Origin: Symbiodinium microadriaticum
Taxonomy: Eukaryota; Sar; Dinophyceae; Suessiales; Symbiodiniaceae
Length of the DNA stretch: 64,000 nucleotides
Direction of reading: 5' to 3'
Assembly (NCBI GenBank): GCA_001939145.1
Contig: LSRX01001213.1
Coordinates: 68,676-132,675, forward strand
In this document: positions 20,651 through 31,772 of the stretch, one piece after another
Numbering within the stretch: position 1 is the stretch's first letter
How the letters are laid out: every line of letters starts with the position of its first letter
Made by a program: the position numbers and the translations under genes
The notes under the pieces: generated by a model
What the model was told of the DNA's origin: nothing
Databases searched by the model: none
What the model saw: only the letters and a program-made list of their open reading frames with translations

Positions 20651-20916
20651 CTAAGGAAGGTTATTATGTTGCTTTGAATTGTTTGTGAGGTGTGGGGTAT
20701 GGGGAGAAGCTTTAAATTATCGTGAGGTGTGAGGTATGGGGAGTAGCTCTAAGTTTGATGGTTGGGATTGTTGGGAAGATTGTGGTGTGGGTGCTTGTAG
20801 GATGCTTGTAGAGAATTGATAGTTTTGTGGAGGTAGTTTTTGGTATGCTTGTTGAGCATTGTGTTAAAAGTATAGGGGAGGGTGCATGCGACGAGGTCTG
20901 GGGGTGGCTACTGCTT
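20352..20916. repeat. Right terminal inverted repeat of virus-like element
   Basis: Inverted counterpart of 15719-16250, from TGGCGGAAAC (inner) to GGTGGCTACTGCTT (outer). It includes a roughly 33-bp stretch absent from the left copy and an intact version of the TIR gene. Confidence 0.9.
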
Positions 20917-23860
20917 TCTCCTGGTGGTCTCCTCGACATTGGTTTTCTGAAGGTCCCCTGGTCATCTGCTGGTTGTCGTGGTGTTTGTAGTGGTCATTGA
21001 GGTCGTGATTATCATGGTCGTCTCTACTGGGACCGAGATCTACGATGATCTACGGGATACTGGTTCAAACACTTGATCCCTATAATGTTGTTGCACAGAT
21101 CACTTATTCACGCATACACTCCAAACGTATAGTCGAACTACGACATGCATATTCAACGGCCAATCCGAAATACGGTACGTCAACCACGTTTTCGAACATA
21201 CGTTGCATAGAGCTGCCACGATCGGAAAAATTGTTGCAAATACTGGGAACGAGGCATAATGAAACGTGTCCCAACGTAGACTTGGGTCCCGAAGAATGGC
21301 GTGCAGTTCCCGCTGGCCTCGCCTCCCCCCTTCAGGTGGTCAAATCCAGTATATCCGGGCAGAGTCCCTGCAGTCTGTGTGAACTGGGCATCCAGCTGCA
21401 CTGGATCGCCGCGACTTTAGTAAACCCATCAATGACTGCAAGTGTACGGGGTCGAGCTTGGGATCAGGCACGGTACTTGGTCTGGTGAACCGTTGCAGGT
21501 ACATTTCAGGGGCTTTTAGGAGCGCAACAGTACCGCACGGCGGCAGCAATCTCACGTCCCACGTCCTAGTTAAGCATTGATATGGGTGTCTCGCCTTGGC
21601 TTCGGCTTCCTTTGCCTCGCGTCGTTTCCGTCGCTTCTCCTGTGAGCATTGCTTGACAAGCCGGACCTATGCATGGAGGAAGAGTCTAAGAATGAGCTCT
21701 CCGCTTTCTTGGTTTCCACCACCTTCTCTGTCTCTTGGTCCTGTCGGGACTCAGAGACCTCTCGTTTCGAGTCCGTCGATGCCGTGTCCGAGCAAAGCCT
21801 TGGCATCCGAAGGTTCGATCGCCTCGGCCGCTTTTTCGGCCTCAGTGTCGCGCTCGCTACTGCGGAAACTCCAGCAATTTTCCGTGGCCTCGTCGGGATC
21901 TTCCTCCCAGATGGCATTCGTAAGATACAGTGCAGTAAACCCAACATCTGGCTTCTCCTCCATGTCTTCTTCCGCCTCATCGTCTGCTTCCTGCTCTCCA
22001 ACTTCACCTGGGCAGCACACTTCAGAAGATGAGGGTCACCTCGACATTCAGGAGACGTAAGCGACGCACCGTCGACTTCCTCCAAAGGCCTCTTGGCCTT
22101 TACTTCGCAAGATAACAATGTTGGATGGCTGAAGTAGAATAAACGGTCCCCTTCACAGCTCGCAGGCCTTGCGAGATCGACGGAAGTCGGGCAACACCTG
22201 GGCGAAGCAATGCTGCTAAAGCCTACCCTGTGCTACGACTCTGTAATAGCACAAGGCTGTGGCTCCACTCGCGTGTGCCCGCTCCTCGCACGATTTGCTC
22301 ATATGCAAGCGCAGAACAGACACTCTCCGGCCTGAGAAGCGTCGTGGAAAGGTCCGAGGTCACGGTAGTAGCCGAGCCTCGGAAGTCAGATCCCCAAAGC
22401 TGCAACGCCTCCCACGCTGCAGGGCAGCGGGGCGCACCCACGCCGGCCGCGTTTGAAGACGAAGCCAGGCCGGGCTCCCAGGAACTTCGTTGAGGCCTCG
22501 AAGTCCTGCCAAAGAGCAAACCGAAGCAGAGCGAAGCGGAGCAAAGCGGAGCGAAGCGGAGGGCAAAGAGCAAAGAGCAAACGCAAACAAACGCAATACT
22601 GCTTTTCATCCAACGTCTTTGGCTTATCTGCCGCATCGCTCTCCTTGGACCACTCGGGCATCGCCTGCCCGGAAGGCTCCGAAGTGTTCAGCTTCTGGCG
22701 GTCTTCGCCATGAAGCCTGCCAGCACCGCGCAAACATCCACTGATCAACCAAACCGATGCAGCACCTTCGCATCTCCGCCATGAAGGCTGAATGAAACTC
22801 ATCGTCCGAGTCCTCTTGAAAACAACGTAGCATCATGTAGCGTCTGCACGCTTCCGCCGGATAGAGGATTCCTGCTCTCCGCTATTCTCAGCTTCCTGGT
22901 CTAGGGAATGCAGAAAAACCGTCATCTTCCAAAGAAGCCGTGTGCTTTTGCAGCGGCCTGAGAAGGTACCGAGGGAGCAAGCTTCTGACTGTCTTCGTCC
23001 TGAAGCCTCGGGACACTGTTAACATGTTAGCATCAACAATGCACGGCCTCAACAGCATCGGTTGGATCGAAGGAACTTTCTCGTTTCCGTCGAGGGGGAA
23101 GGAGCCTTGTGTTCGGTCGAGACTAGCCACTGTGCTCTTCGAACATGAACTCGAAAAGTTCACTTGCGAGTTGTCGCCTTGTCTTCGGCAGTCGCCTCAA
23201 AGCAGGCACAGCTTGCACGTCGCGGAGCATGTGCATTGCGGCCTTGCCTGTGAGGGCTCCGTGGCAACCAGCTCCTCGTTGACCTCGCCGTCAAGCCTTG
23301 CTACATCGTATAAAGCAGGCATCTCTTGTACAGGAGATAGCTGACAGGATTGCATCTCAGCAACTTTTTCATCTGTGCCACGCAGACAGCCTGAGATTCG
23401 TCCTTGGAGTCCTGCCGAAAATGACCGAGTGCGAGGAGATCTTGCGATGAGAACCCACCCAACATCCCCTTGCAATCTTACCAAACGAATCCTGCATGAG
23501 CACGGGCGGCGTGAGACTGCCACCGCCAATATCATGATGAGGGCCCGGTTTAGTCAAGGTCACTGGGGGCATCAACTCGTGGCTGTCGACTGTGCTGTAT
23601 TTGCCCAGAGTCCGTGCTGTACTTGGCGCACCACCATGACTGTTGGGTGTGGTTATCAAGATCGGTTCCTGTCTGATTGAAGAACAAGCAATACAGATTC
23701 TCTGCTGCTTGCTCAAATTGAATCTGATCTTCACATCGACGTGCCTGCAGTCCTATTGGCATCTCATGTGCTGAGCAAATATGTTGGCCGCAATGCTCTG
23801 GACAGACAGGACTCCTTGCCCCGGATTTCTCTCTCTCACTCCAACCACAGCTCTCAAGAT
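20917..23860. other. No recognised gene; minisatellite and short GC repeats
   Basis: 20,917-21,030 is a ggtggtctcct-like minisatellite related to the left flank of the AT island. Minus-strand frames at 21,570-22,118 (Lys/Arg- or Glu/Asp-rich depending on frame) look coding-like but carry no motif. 22,505-22,590 is a tandem array of agcgaagcgg/gagcaaa units. No RNA gene seen. Confidence 0.4.
22505..22590. repeat. Short purine-rich tandem repeat
   Basis: Alternating gagcgaagcg and gagcaaa units, about 8 irregular copies, with no coding interpretation. Confidence 0.7.
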
Positions 23861-24020
23861 CTACACAAGCTGTTCCGCCTCAAAATCCTGCAATTCATCA
23901 CACCCATGGGACTCATCCTTGACTTCTTGCAACGAGACTTTAAGTGTCAAGCTCCGAGCCAGAGATCTGACTGCTTTGGTCAGATCATCTCTCTCCGAAG
24001 GAGCGTGTGCTGGCTGTGTC
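23861..24020 (-). CDS. Possible C-terminal exon of an unknown protein
   Basis: A minus-strand frame ends at TAG 23863-23861 and reads ERDDLTKAVRSLARSLTLKV, then SLQEVKDESHGCDELQDF and EAEQLV. The even charge pattern and heptad-like leucines look like a helical protein tail. An overlapping upstream frame (GLDGMQRVIERHRMKRLEED) may be the preceding part after a splice or frame change. No family recognised. It lies on the same strand as the La-aminotransferase and TSP1 genes, fitting a unidirectional gene block. Confidence 0.3.
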
Positions 24021-24755
24021 TTCTTCGAGCCGTTTCATTCGATGGCGCTCGATGACACGCTGCATGCCGTCCAGGCCACGTTGCACCTCCTGATGTTCTG
24101 CGCTCGGACACTCGCTGGGACAGCGCGAAGACGAGCCTTGAAACTTGGCCCATATGACAGCCGGATGAAGGAGTCGTAGCTGTTGAACTTCCTGGCATGG
24201 AGGTTGACGCAAACAGAAAATGGCCATGGCAGGGAGCCAGGGATCCTCCGGCTCCCTGGGTTTACATCGAAGAAGACGCCGGGAGTGACAATGACCTCCC
24301 GCATCCCCCGCATTCCTCTCGTCATTCCTCACTGTCCTGCATTGTGCTGAAGCATGCCTTCTCTCGCAGCAGCTCACGGAAGAAGCCCCAGCCTGAAGCA
24401 CGGGATGCTGTGTGGCCGCATGGCTCTGCGCTCAGAGTCTCGGGCCCGTGCAACTGTTCAACGGAGCTGGAAGCTTGGAGATATCGCACCAGCAATAGAA
24501 GGTGCCCTCACAAGACAGAGACGACTGCTGCACGATTTGGGTGGCATGACACACTGGCCTGTGGGGGATGCTCCACGACGATACCCATATCCTGACACAA
24601 GAAACAATCACACAAAGCTCGGGTTTCTGTCTAGCAGACAAGCTCCTGCAATCTTCGGAGCAGAAAGTCTCGCTTGTGACTGAAAAGTACCTGCCAGGAA
24701 CTGTGAACACGAATGAGAAGGGATTCATAACCCGGCCTGAAGCATGATGGTTTGC

Positions 24756-25330
24756 TCAATTACATCCTGTGCATTCGGCACATCTTCTTCGCACAAACTC
24801 GGATGTGGTCGGGGGCAAAGACAGGCTACCAGATGCTGTTGCAGCGCGTCCTTCGGGTTGACCAAGGGGACGCAGGACCTCTGTGTGGGAAGCGAGGGAC
24901 CTCCGTCCTGGCCATATTCTAGATTCTAGAGCTTGCTTGTGCATGTCGCCAATTCTGCAAGACTTTTGCAGGGCTCCAGGAATGATCCAGCTGCGCCAAC
25001 AGAGTCGATCAGGGACTTTGGGCCCACGATCCAACACACCCGCAAACCTGGCATCCTCCAGCACCTCATACGACTGGTCCAAAGGGTCTAAAGTTGCCAT
25101 ACTGTGAGGATCGGTAACGAACAGCCCGGTCGCTTGGTCAAGCCATCGAGAATGATTATCGGATCTCTGTCCACATCCTCGACAAACTGAGCTGCTGAAA
25201 CCTGCAGTCGACAAGAAACAGGTTGCTGCAACAACTCCCGTTCCAGCTCCGCTTCTGCTGCAACGGAAATTCGAAGCCGCATGAGTTGTACAGCGGTATG
25301 CACTAAACTCAGCAAGTCACAGTGCGCCAT
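24756..25330 (-). CDS. Possible exons of an unknown minus-strand gene
   Basis: Two minus-strand frames look coding: 25330-25088 (LVHTAVQLMRLRISVAAEAE, then FVEDVDRDPIIILDGLTKRP) and 25214-24756 (WLDQATGLFVTDPHSMATLD, then YEVLEDARFAGVLDRG). Their overlap in different frames could reflect an intron or only a chance pairing. No domain was recognised. It is given for its position within the minus-strand gene block. Confidence 0.22.
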
Positions 25331-27507
25331 GTCGCATCCGTTGGCGACATTCGCTGTGTGTAGATGTAGCGAGAATAGATCTCATCCAACACTATAGAGC
25401 ATTGAGTCTCTCTGGCGATCCGAACCCAATTCTTCAGCCTCGGTCGAAAAATGCTCAGCAACACCCAGGAATGCAGGCATGCTGGACCGCGGACCGTTCA
25501 ACGCTCGTTCAACACTCACAGCAAGCCAGAACCTCCCTGTGCAACGTCGAAGGCCTAACTATACATCTGAAGTGCATGTGTGCCGCACGTCTACCGACAC
25601 AACCAGGGGCTCTGTGCAAGCCAGGAACTCTTCGCCCTCCACCAGCTGACCAGTTGGATTGCATGGATTTGACAACAAAAGAACTGAAAGGCCACGACCC
25701 ACAATCTCGCGTCGGAGCTCCTTCCACTTCGCTTCTAAATGAAAATCAGAAAAGTGCGGTGTCGCTTAGACACCACACGACTCGACCCGTTTGCAACAGC
25801 TCTGAGACAAGACCTGCTAATGAGCATCTCACTGAAAGCCCCCCGCACAAGACTTGCTCCACAGAACAAGCCGACCCTACGCAATTTCGGTGATGCCTGA
25901 ACATGAAACTTGTCTGGCTCCGAAAGGCTTGCTCTGGATTCATTGTACCTGCGACTGAACTTTAAGATGCTTTCAATGTTCAACCCCAGACAAGGAAAAT
26001 CCATCAGTCGTTCTACATGCATCCAGAGTTCAGTCCCAAATCTCTTGATGCCTACTTCTGATTCTTGGTCCTGCTGACCTGCTGGCTTCTGGCCCCCTAT
26101 TTTGCTTTTACTCGCCGTCTCTTCTCCTACAACTGCTTTCTGAGCTCTTCGTCTCAAGAACAGAAAGAAATAGGAAAGCAAACGCAAAACATAGTAAAGA
26201 ATAAGTTGAAGGCTGGGCAAACAATTTGCAAGAATGAAACAAAACAGGAAGCAATGTAAATCAAAGGTACGAGAACTGTTAGAAAGATAAATAATCCGAG
26301 AAACTGGGAAACTAAGGGGCAATGATAGAAATACAAAGGCACCTATAGAACATCAAGATAACAGGCAAAGAACTAACACCAACACGAAAACAAGGGCACG
26401 CTAACAAGCCAAATGCAAGCAATAGAACATGATAGGAGGAAGCTGTTTAGGAAATGACCATCACATCGCAAGAGAATAAGAAGAAGCCAGGGAAACACAA
26501 CCATAGAATGCCATAGAGAGGATAGAGAGAACGGGAATAAACAGAGGGAACAGTCACTGAGAACTAAGATGTTCAGGGACAATAAGAACTAGTTGCTGCA
26601 AAACTCAGGACTTAGTGGCGAACTATTCAGGAAATACTAGTGGCGGTAGTTTTCGTTTTTGCTTTTGCAGGGGAGCGGTACTTCGCTGTCGGGCGGTTTG
26701 TTTGCTGCTAAAGCAGGGGCATGTTTAGCTTTTGTCGTTGGGACGACTGCGGGCAAGTCTCTTCGTTGTGTCTTCGTTGTTGGTGTTGGGAATGTTGCGG
26801 CACGGGGTGTGTCGTTTTTGCCGTTGGGGCGGCTACTGTACTATATCTTGTCATTAGGCCGTCGAGTGGTAAGCACGGGTCGACTCCTCGAGGCAACGCC
26901 ACTCTCTCCGTGCTGCCTTCACCTACGTCGCACCCCACTCCGTTCTGAAAAAACCGCGACGTGGGTGGTTGGGTTAACAGTGGTTGCGTGGGGTCCACCC
27001 GCATCCCTGTTCCCCGAGCCCCTTCCCCCACCGCCCAACTTGTTTAGCCTATAGCAGGCTTCCCACCCCACTGTACCAGCACGACCTTCAGTGTATGCAT
27101 TTAGCCTGCTCAGGCCTCCGGCCACCGTCCTAAACCGAAAGGGTCCAGCGTCTTCTTGTCGATTTTGTGTGAAATACACTCTGAGCTTGTCGCGTCCTTA
27201 CAACCCTCCCGACCGATGAATCCCCAAGCCCATGCAAACTGCCTCAGCACATCTCTGCACGATGTGTGAAGCTCAGGACGTCTAATGGCTCACGAATCTG
27301 CCATTGCCTCAAACTTCCTCAAACTAGACCCACGCATGCACTCCCTTGAAGAGGTTGCCTGTTCTTATTTGCTGCATGCCACTGTACTACCCCAGCTGAC
27401 GTGCTTGGGCATGGGTCAAAGAGACCATGGCTCTCAGCTGGCCCTTAGAGGGGATTGGGGTGGCATTGGCGTCAGCCCTCAAAAAGCTTCCTCTCAGGGT
27501 CCTGTAA
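25331..27507. other. Gene-poor stretch, A-rich part at 26.1-26.6 kb
   Basis: 25,735-26,322 holds a 195-residue minus-strand frame with a hydrophobic Phe/Leu-rich start that looks like read-through of A-rich DNA. 26,150-26,600 is A/G-rich. 26,640-27,060 is G/T-rich and then GC-rich. The 3' end of the La-aminotransferase gene should lie somewhere below 27,508, but I cannot assign further exons. Confidence 0.35.
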
Positions 27508-28951
27508 CGTGATCCGGAAGTTGTTCTTCGGATCCAAAGGAATAGGGATGGAGTTGATGGTTTTGAACCTGAGCAGGCTGCGCTCCAAACCTTCCTGCAC
27601 TGGGAAGATGATCAGTTCAGCTCAGTTCACCCCTCAAGATCTAAGCCCCTTTCTGGCTGAGGAGTTCGGCATAAGCTGTGTAGTCCTGCAACAGCACAGT
27701 CTCCACGGCGGCACATCATCATAATGTGCAGAAACAACAGCAAGTACTTGGCCGATGCACAGCCAAGACTCCTCGTTTCGGATCCAAAAGTCCGAAACTA
27801 ACTGAAGCCGAGAGATCGTTCTACACACCACCGTATGCATTTTCTGTGAGCACCGCTACCCCACGTGACTATGCTTGGGATATGGGACTGATGTGGAACG
27901 TGTCAGCCGAATGCTCATTTGAAGGTAGGAAGACAATTAACAAGTGAGACTCCAAACCTTTGCATGGGACTGCCTGCAAACACACATTTGGTAGGCTAGT
28001 CATGTTGCGAGGACATGCAGTGTCCGGGAGGAAATGGCCCAAATTGACGTTGTCCATTGCACCTTGGCAGCTTCACGGTAAGTCCCAGTCCAAGCTTAGT
28101 GACTTGCAACTCTGTGCTCACCACAATCGGCCCAATGTTGGATGAGTTGAGCTTAGGCTAGCGCAACACAACCGTGTCAGGGCGAGACGACCTCCACCAA
28201 CTATAGCCACGTTCTCCGCAGAATACAGGGAGCTTTTGCCTTTGCGATAGATCTCATTGTAGAGTCGAGCCACTGCACGGCGCAAAGCCCAGTCGCCATT
28301 CACGCTTCCATAGTGCAGATTCTCCTCGTTCACTTCCAGGGCCTGAAGCTGGAACGGGCCGAGTTCTGATGACAGCTTCCCTTTCTCGACCAGCTCCGTC
28401 AAGCGCTTTCTGACATTCGTAGGCCAGTTCTTGGCCTTCGTGGTCTCCGGCGAACCTTGCCCCAAATTCGCCCATTCTTGTGCCGTCGAAGCAGAATATC
28501 CAGCTTTGCTGGCTTCATCCATCACAAAAATGACGCCTGTTTTGGGAACTCTGCGAAATCCGGTCAGAAAGTATTCATCTAAGGAAGCAAGGTTTCCCAG
28601 ATCATCGGGCACAGGTGTTGACGCGACCTGGAGTTCCTGCTCGTCAGCGGCTGTTTCATTGCAGGGTGTGTCCAGCTCGACTTGTGGTTTTGGTGGCAAT
28701 GGATAGCGTCGTCGGACCTGCACCTTCCCGTCCACGTCACTAACCTCAAGCTCCACGATTCTCTGCAAACTTGATACAATCAACTCGAAATCGTTTGTGA
28801 TTTGCTGTACCCGATTGAATCCAGCAATGATGTCAGCAGAAATATAGCCAGTTGCCTCAGCACCGAGCTGGTTCACCAACCACTCGTCCTTCCAGAGGTT
28901 CTTATCACTGAAGTAGTAGCGCAACTGCCTCTCCAGGCGCGGATCGGCCAT
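27508..28951 (-). CDS. La-motif / class I-II aminotransferase fusion, partial, multi-exon
   Basis: Starting at ATG 28951, MADPRLERQLRYYFSDKNLW opens a La motif (about residues 2-74), a winged-helix RNA-binding fold. After a linker of about 60 residues comes a PLP-enzyme N-terminus: VIFVMDEASKAGYS, WANLGQGSPET, LHYGSVNGDWALRRAVARLY, ENVAIVGGGRLALTR. Exon 1 runs to about 28173. Exon 2 (about 28061-28024) gives MDNVNLGHFLP, exon 3 (27685 to about 27650) DYTAYAELLSQ, exon 4 (27594 to about 27508) ERSLLRFKTINSIPIPLDP, all in family order. Splice junctions carry short shared bases (G; GAC) and at least one lacks a GT donor. The PLP-binding lysine exon was not found, so the gene is incomplete here. 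La motifs bind RNA and aminotransferases move amino groups; the pairing on one exon is unusual. Confidence 0.75.
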
Positions 28952-29198
28952 GGCAAGGCACTCCTCACATTTAAACGATGGACGGTATGGCAAGACGGCT
29001 TGGATGCAAGCAGGAAGGTCGCTGCTAGATCATGTCAGACTCGAAACGGCACCGGAATGCAATGAATGCAACATTCCCGATGTGCAGAGACTCAATGAAA
29101 CTCGCACTGAGAAGTGCTCACGGCTTGTCGGTTCCTGCCTCATTCAATAATAATCTCTTTTACTTGTGCTGCTGCGTGCTGCTGCGCCCTCTCGGCAT

Positions 29199-30443
29199 CT
29201 AAGCTGCACTGAGCAATCGAGCATGCTGTCCAGGAGGAGCACTCTTGCAACGGCTGCAGATAGCCCATGCCACAACTGCAACTAGAAGCAAGGTGCCTGT
29301 GATGATCAAGGCAACTCCCCAACCGGGAAAGCCATGAGACGGAGGCGTACCAGGAACCCTGCAAGAATTCGACCAGACTAGTGGAGGTGGGCACATCATG
29401 TCCGGCTTCTTGACGAGGCTGAATGCCACAGCAGGTGGCGAGCATTGATGTTCGGCAGTACATCCGTATTTGCTCAGCTCGTTTTGAAAGCTGATTGCAA
29501 GCTGCTGCATATTGACACTGGCAAGCTGATGGGAGGTCCAGTTCAGAGACTCATCTGTGTTATCTTGACTTGCAGCTACGATACCGATGTCCACACCACC
29601 AGACCCAAACACATCGCCTTCGCTTCCAGACGATGTGAAATTGATCACGTCCACTGAGATGTTAGTTTCCTGCGATACAGCATGCCGAAATGCAGGAATG
29701 AAGGCGGAAGCCAACCAACCATCCGTTAAGGACAAGTCCTTGCCTTGTGCATGGTATGTCACCAATGCAACTCGATCCCTGATCTCGCAATCGCCTTGCA
29801 GCGCGAAGCCCCGTGGACAACCGGTGCAAGTGACTCTGCCTTTCGCAAGAGGACATGCCGTGCAGAACTTCGGCCCAGTCTTTTTCCCAACCGGAAAGCA
29901 TGGGCGCGAAGGCTGTGGCGGCTTGGCAGACTGAGCACATTCTTTGTCTCCCATGGGACAGCCATCTGGGCAGTCGCAGATAAGTGATTGAACTTCGGTG
30001 CCATTGCCGCACCCGTCATCGCAATCACTCCAATTGCCAAACTCGTGTGGATTCCAAGGGCAGCTGCTTCCACGGCAATCGGACATGTTGGCTGGTCGAA
30101 TGGACTCGTCGCACGGTCCGAATATGTCTTGGAAGGGACACCACACTTGTCGGTGCTTCGTGCCGTTTCCACACTTCGAATCACACTCGCCCCACTCATC
30201 ATGCTGCCACACCCTGTTGCATTTTCCGACATAGACACAGCAAGAATCGCGGTCTGTGGCAAGGCTGCAATTGCCATGACAATCAGAAGCGCAGACTGGC
30301 GGGGCATCCTGCAATGGCAGCGCAGGTTTTCCAATTCCGCGATGTGGCATGCGGCTTGACTTAAACTTTCGTGCTCCACGGAATGATTGCGACTGCAACA
30401 TGCAGCAAGTTGCGACAACAATCACAGTGACTCAAGCAGCCAT
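29199..30443 (-). CDS. Thrombospondin type-1 repeat membrane protein
   Basis: Numbering is from the GTG at 30425 (408 residues). Two TSP1 repeats, about 73-123 (WQHDEWGECDSKCGNGTKHR...) and 127-176 (EFGNWSDCDDGCGNGTEVQ...), each with the W..C...CG.G core and six Cys. Then a Cys-rich CTACPLAKGRVTCTGCPRGF segment, a roughly 130-residue globular region (DVFGSGGVDIGIVAASQ) and one transmembrane helix at 369-390 with a short basic tail: a type I surface protein. An upstream in-frame ATG at 30443 would give MAA, then TGA, then VTVIVVATCCML, which resembles a signal peptide interrupted by a stop; otherwise translation starts at an internal ATG. TSP1 proteins usually act in adhesion or recognition; the exact role is unknown. 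Confidence 0.75.
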
Positions 30444-30514
30444 GATATGAGACATTCAAACGAGCGAAGTCGGCATGCAACGGAAAGCGAGAATCCATCC
30501 CTCATCTGTCCAAG

Positions 30515-31564
30515 CTAACCATAAGCCAGGCGACGCAAAGCCGACCTAAGAAGTCCTTGGCAAGTCTTAGCAATAAAGTGCCGAAGAAACACCTGCAAAC
30601 CAACGCGGCAACCCTGCCCCTGGAATTCGACAACTCGCAGACTATGCATCACAGTGCCCATCCCATTAGCCTTGTACTGCGGCATCTTCTTGTTGAGAAA
30701 AAGATCAACTCTGCATGGAACTTGTGCGGCTGGCCGAGGAGAAGGGGGGTTGGCCGTCCCGGGCACATAGCAGGCATCGCATACACCTGAGCCGTCACGA
30801 TGACAGTATGAAACACCTGCATCAGGCACGGGCTTGTTGCACATCGGCCCATATTTGTCACAGGAAGGATTGTGCGCATAATACAGGTCGACGATGCTTC
30901 CGCCAAAAGCTTCTTTAATTGCCGATGCTCGGTCAGAGTTTCGACTTGCATTGCACCGTCCTGTCCAGAACGGAAGGCCGACCTCATTCTCTGCGTGACA
31001 TGCAGAATCTTGGCAAGATGTCAAACAGCCTGGGAAGTCATACTCTTTGCAGTATTTTACTCCCAGGTGGGTGAATGACAAGTTCGTATTGCTGCAGTGT
31101 AGCCGGAAATCCTGCCAGTCTGCACACTGCCTCCCTCCACAGTCTTGCTCCTTGATGCCCACTATGCTGTCAAGCTTTTTGGCTGTGAAATTCTCAACGT
31201 AATACGAGCACCCAGGAGTACCATCAGGTATGTTTGATTTGAAGATCCGATTGCACAGGCCACCAGACACATATTGACTTTTCGAAGACGGGACCAAGCC
31301 TTTCTCGTACTTGGTGCAATTCGAGCTTGTCTTTTTGCCAGATGGCAAATTCGGACAAGGGCCACTCAAGCTGAACCAGTAGAAGGTAGAGTCGGTGGGG
31401 TACCGAACGTCCCCGTTCGGCGGATGGTAAGATTGAATCCCAACCAAATCGCCACCTAGCATACATGCTTGCACCAGCGTGCAACAACGATGACAGTGAA
31501 GGAAATGGCAGCACTGTCTATGATTATGGAGATGACGTGGACGAGAATAATGAAAGAAAGTCAC
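30515..31564 (-). CDS. Cys-rich secreted-type protein, unknown
   Basis: An uninterrupted 349-codon frame with about 30 Cys, including GPCPNLPSGKKTSSNC, GCSYYVENFTAKKLDS, DCGGRQCADWQDFRLHC, YCKEYDFPGCLTSCQDSAC and GVCDACYVPG. The density and spacing of Cys and the N-glycosylation-type sites suggest an extracellular, disulphide-bonded protein. No family recognised. The first 30 residues (His/Cys-rich, GTG start) are probably intron; the true exon likely begins around 31,465-31,480, with MLGGDLVGIQSY the first convincing protein. It ends with TAG and lies close behind the TSP1 gene on the same strand, so the two may be functionally related, which is inference. Confidence 0.5.
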   Translation of the reverse strand: MTFFHYSRPRHLHNHRQCCHFLHCHRCCTLVQACMLGGDLVGIQSYHPPNGDVRYPTDSTFYWFSLSGPCPNLPSGKKTSSNCTKYEKGLVPSSKSQYVSGGLCNRIFKSNIPDGTPGCSYYVENFTAKKLDSIVGIKEQDCGGRQCADWQDFRLHCSNTNLSFTHLGVKYCKEYDFPGCLTSCQDSACHAENEVGLPFWTGRCNASRNSDRASAIKEAFGGSIVDLYYAHNPSCDKYGPMCNKPVPDAGVSYCHRDGSGVCDACYVPGTANPPSPRPAAQVPCRVDLFLNKKMPQYKANGMGTVMHSLRVVEFQGQGCRVGLQVFLRHFIAKTCQGLLRSALRRLAYG

Positions 31565-31659
31565 ATAAGCCTTGACACGAGAATGACTACCACTCGATGT
31601 CGGCTAACACTATGCCATGCTATTCTGAATGCTCGGGTTTAATGTGCTGATACTACCGA

Positions 31660-31694
31660 TACTACTGCTGCTACTACTACTACTACTACTACTG

Positions 31695-31726
<32 letters not shown>

Positions 31727-31727
31727 G

Positions 31728-31768
<41 letters not shown>

Positions 31769-31772
31769 GCTA
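31660..31772. repeat. (CTA)n microsatellite with CTG interruptions
   Basis: About 37 trinucleotide units of tac/act with occasional tgc. It produces long poly-Leu and poly-Ser frames on opposite strands, which are not genes. Confidence 0.95.

Larger units (their letters stand above)
15719..20916. mobile_element. AT-rich virus-like integrated element with long terminal inverted repeats
   Basis: A 5.2-kb island, strongly AT-rich against its GC-rich neighbours, is bounded by inverted repeats of about 532 bp (15719-16250) and 565 bp (20352-20916). Inside are a plus-strand FtsK/HerA-type packaging ATPase, small minus-strand ORFs and a minus-strand fibre pseudogene ending in an S74-like chaperone domain. 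A packaging ATPase, a receptor-binding-type fibre and long TIRs carrying a gene together fit Polinton-like viruses, virophages and Mavericks. No capsid protein, protease, protein-primed polymerase or integrase was seen, so it is either a reduced derivative, a non-autonomous element or an unfamiliar type. Flanking minisatellites of related sequence lie on both sides; no clean target duplication was found. Confidence 0.75.

Noticed and set aside
25735..26322. 195-codon minus-strand ORF with hydrophobic start
   Set aside because: Phe/Leu-rich start comes from A-rich DNA on the other strand and no start or domain supports a gene; kept only as a comment.
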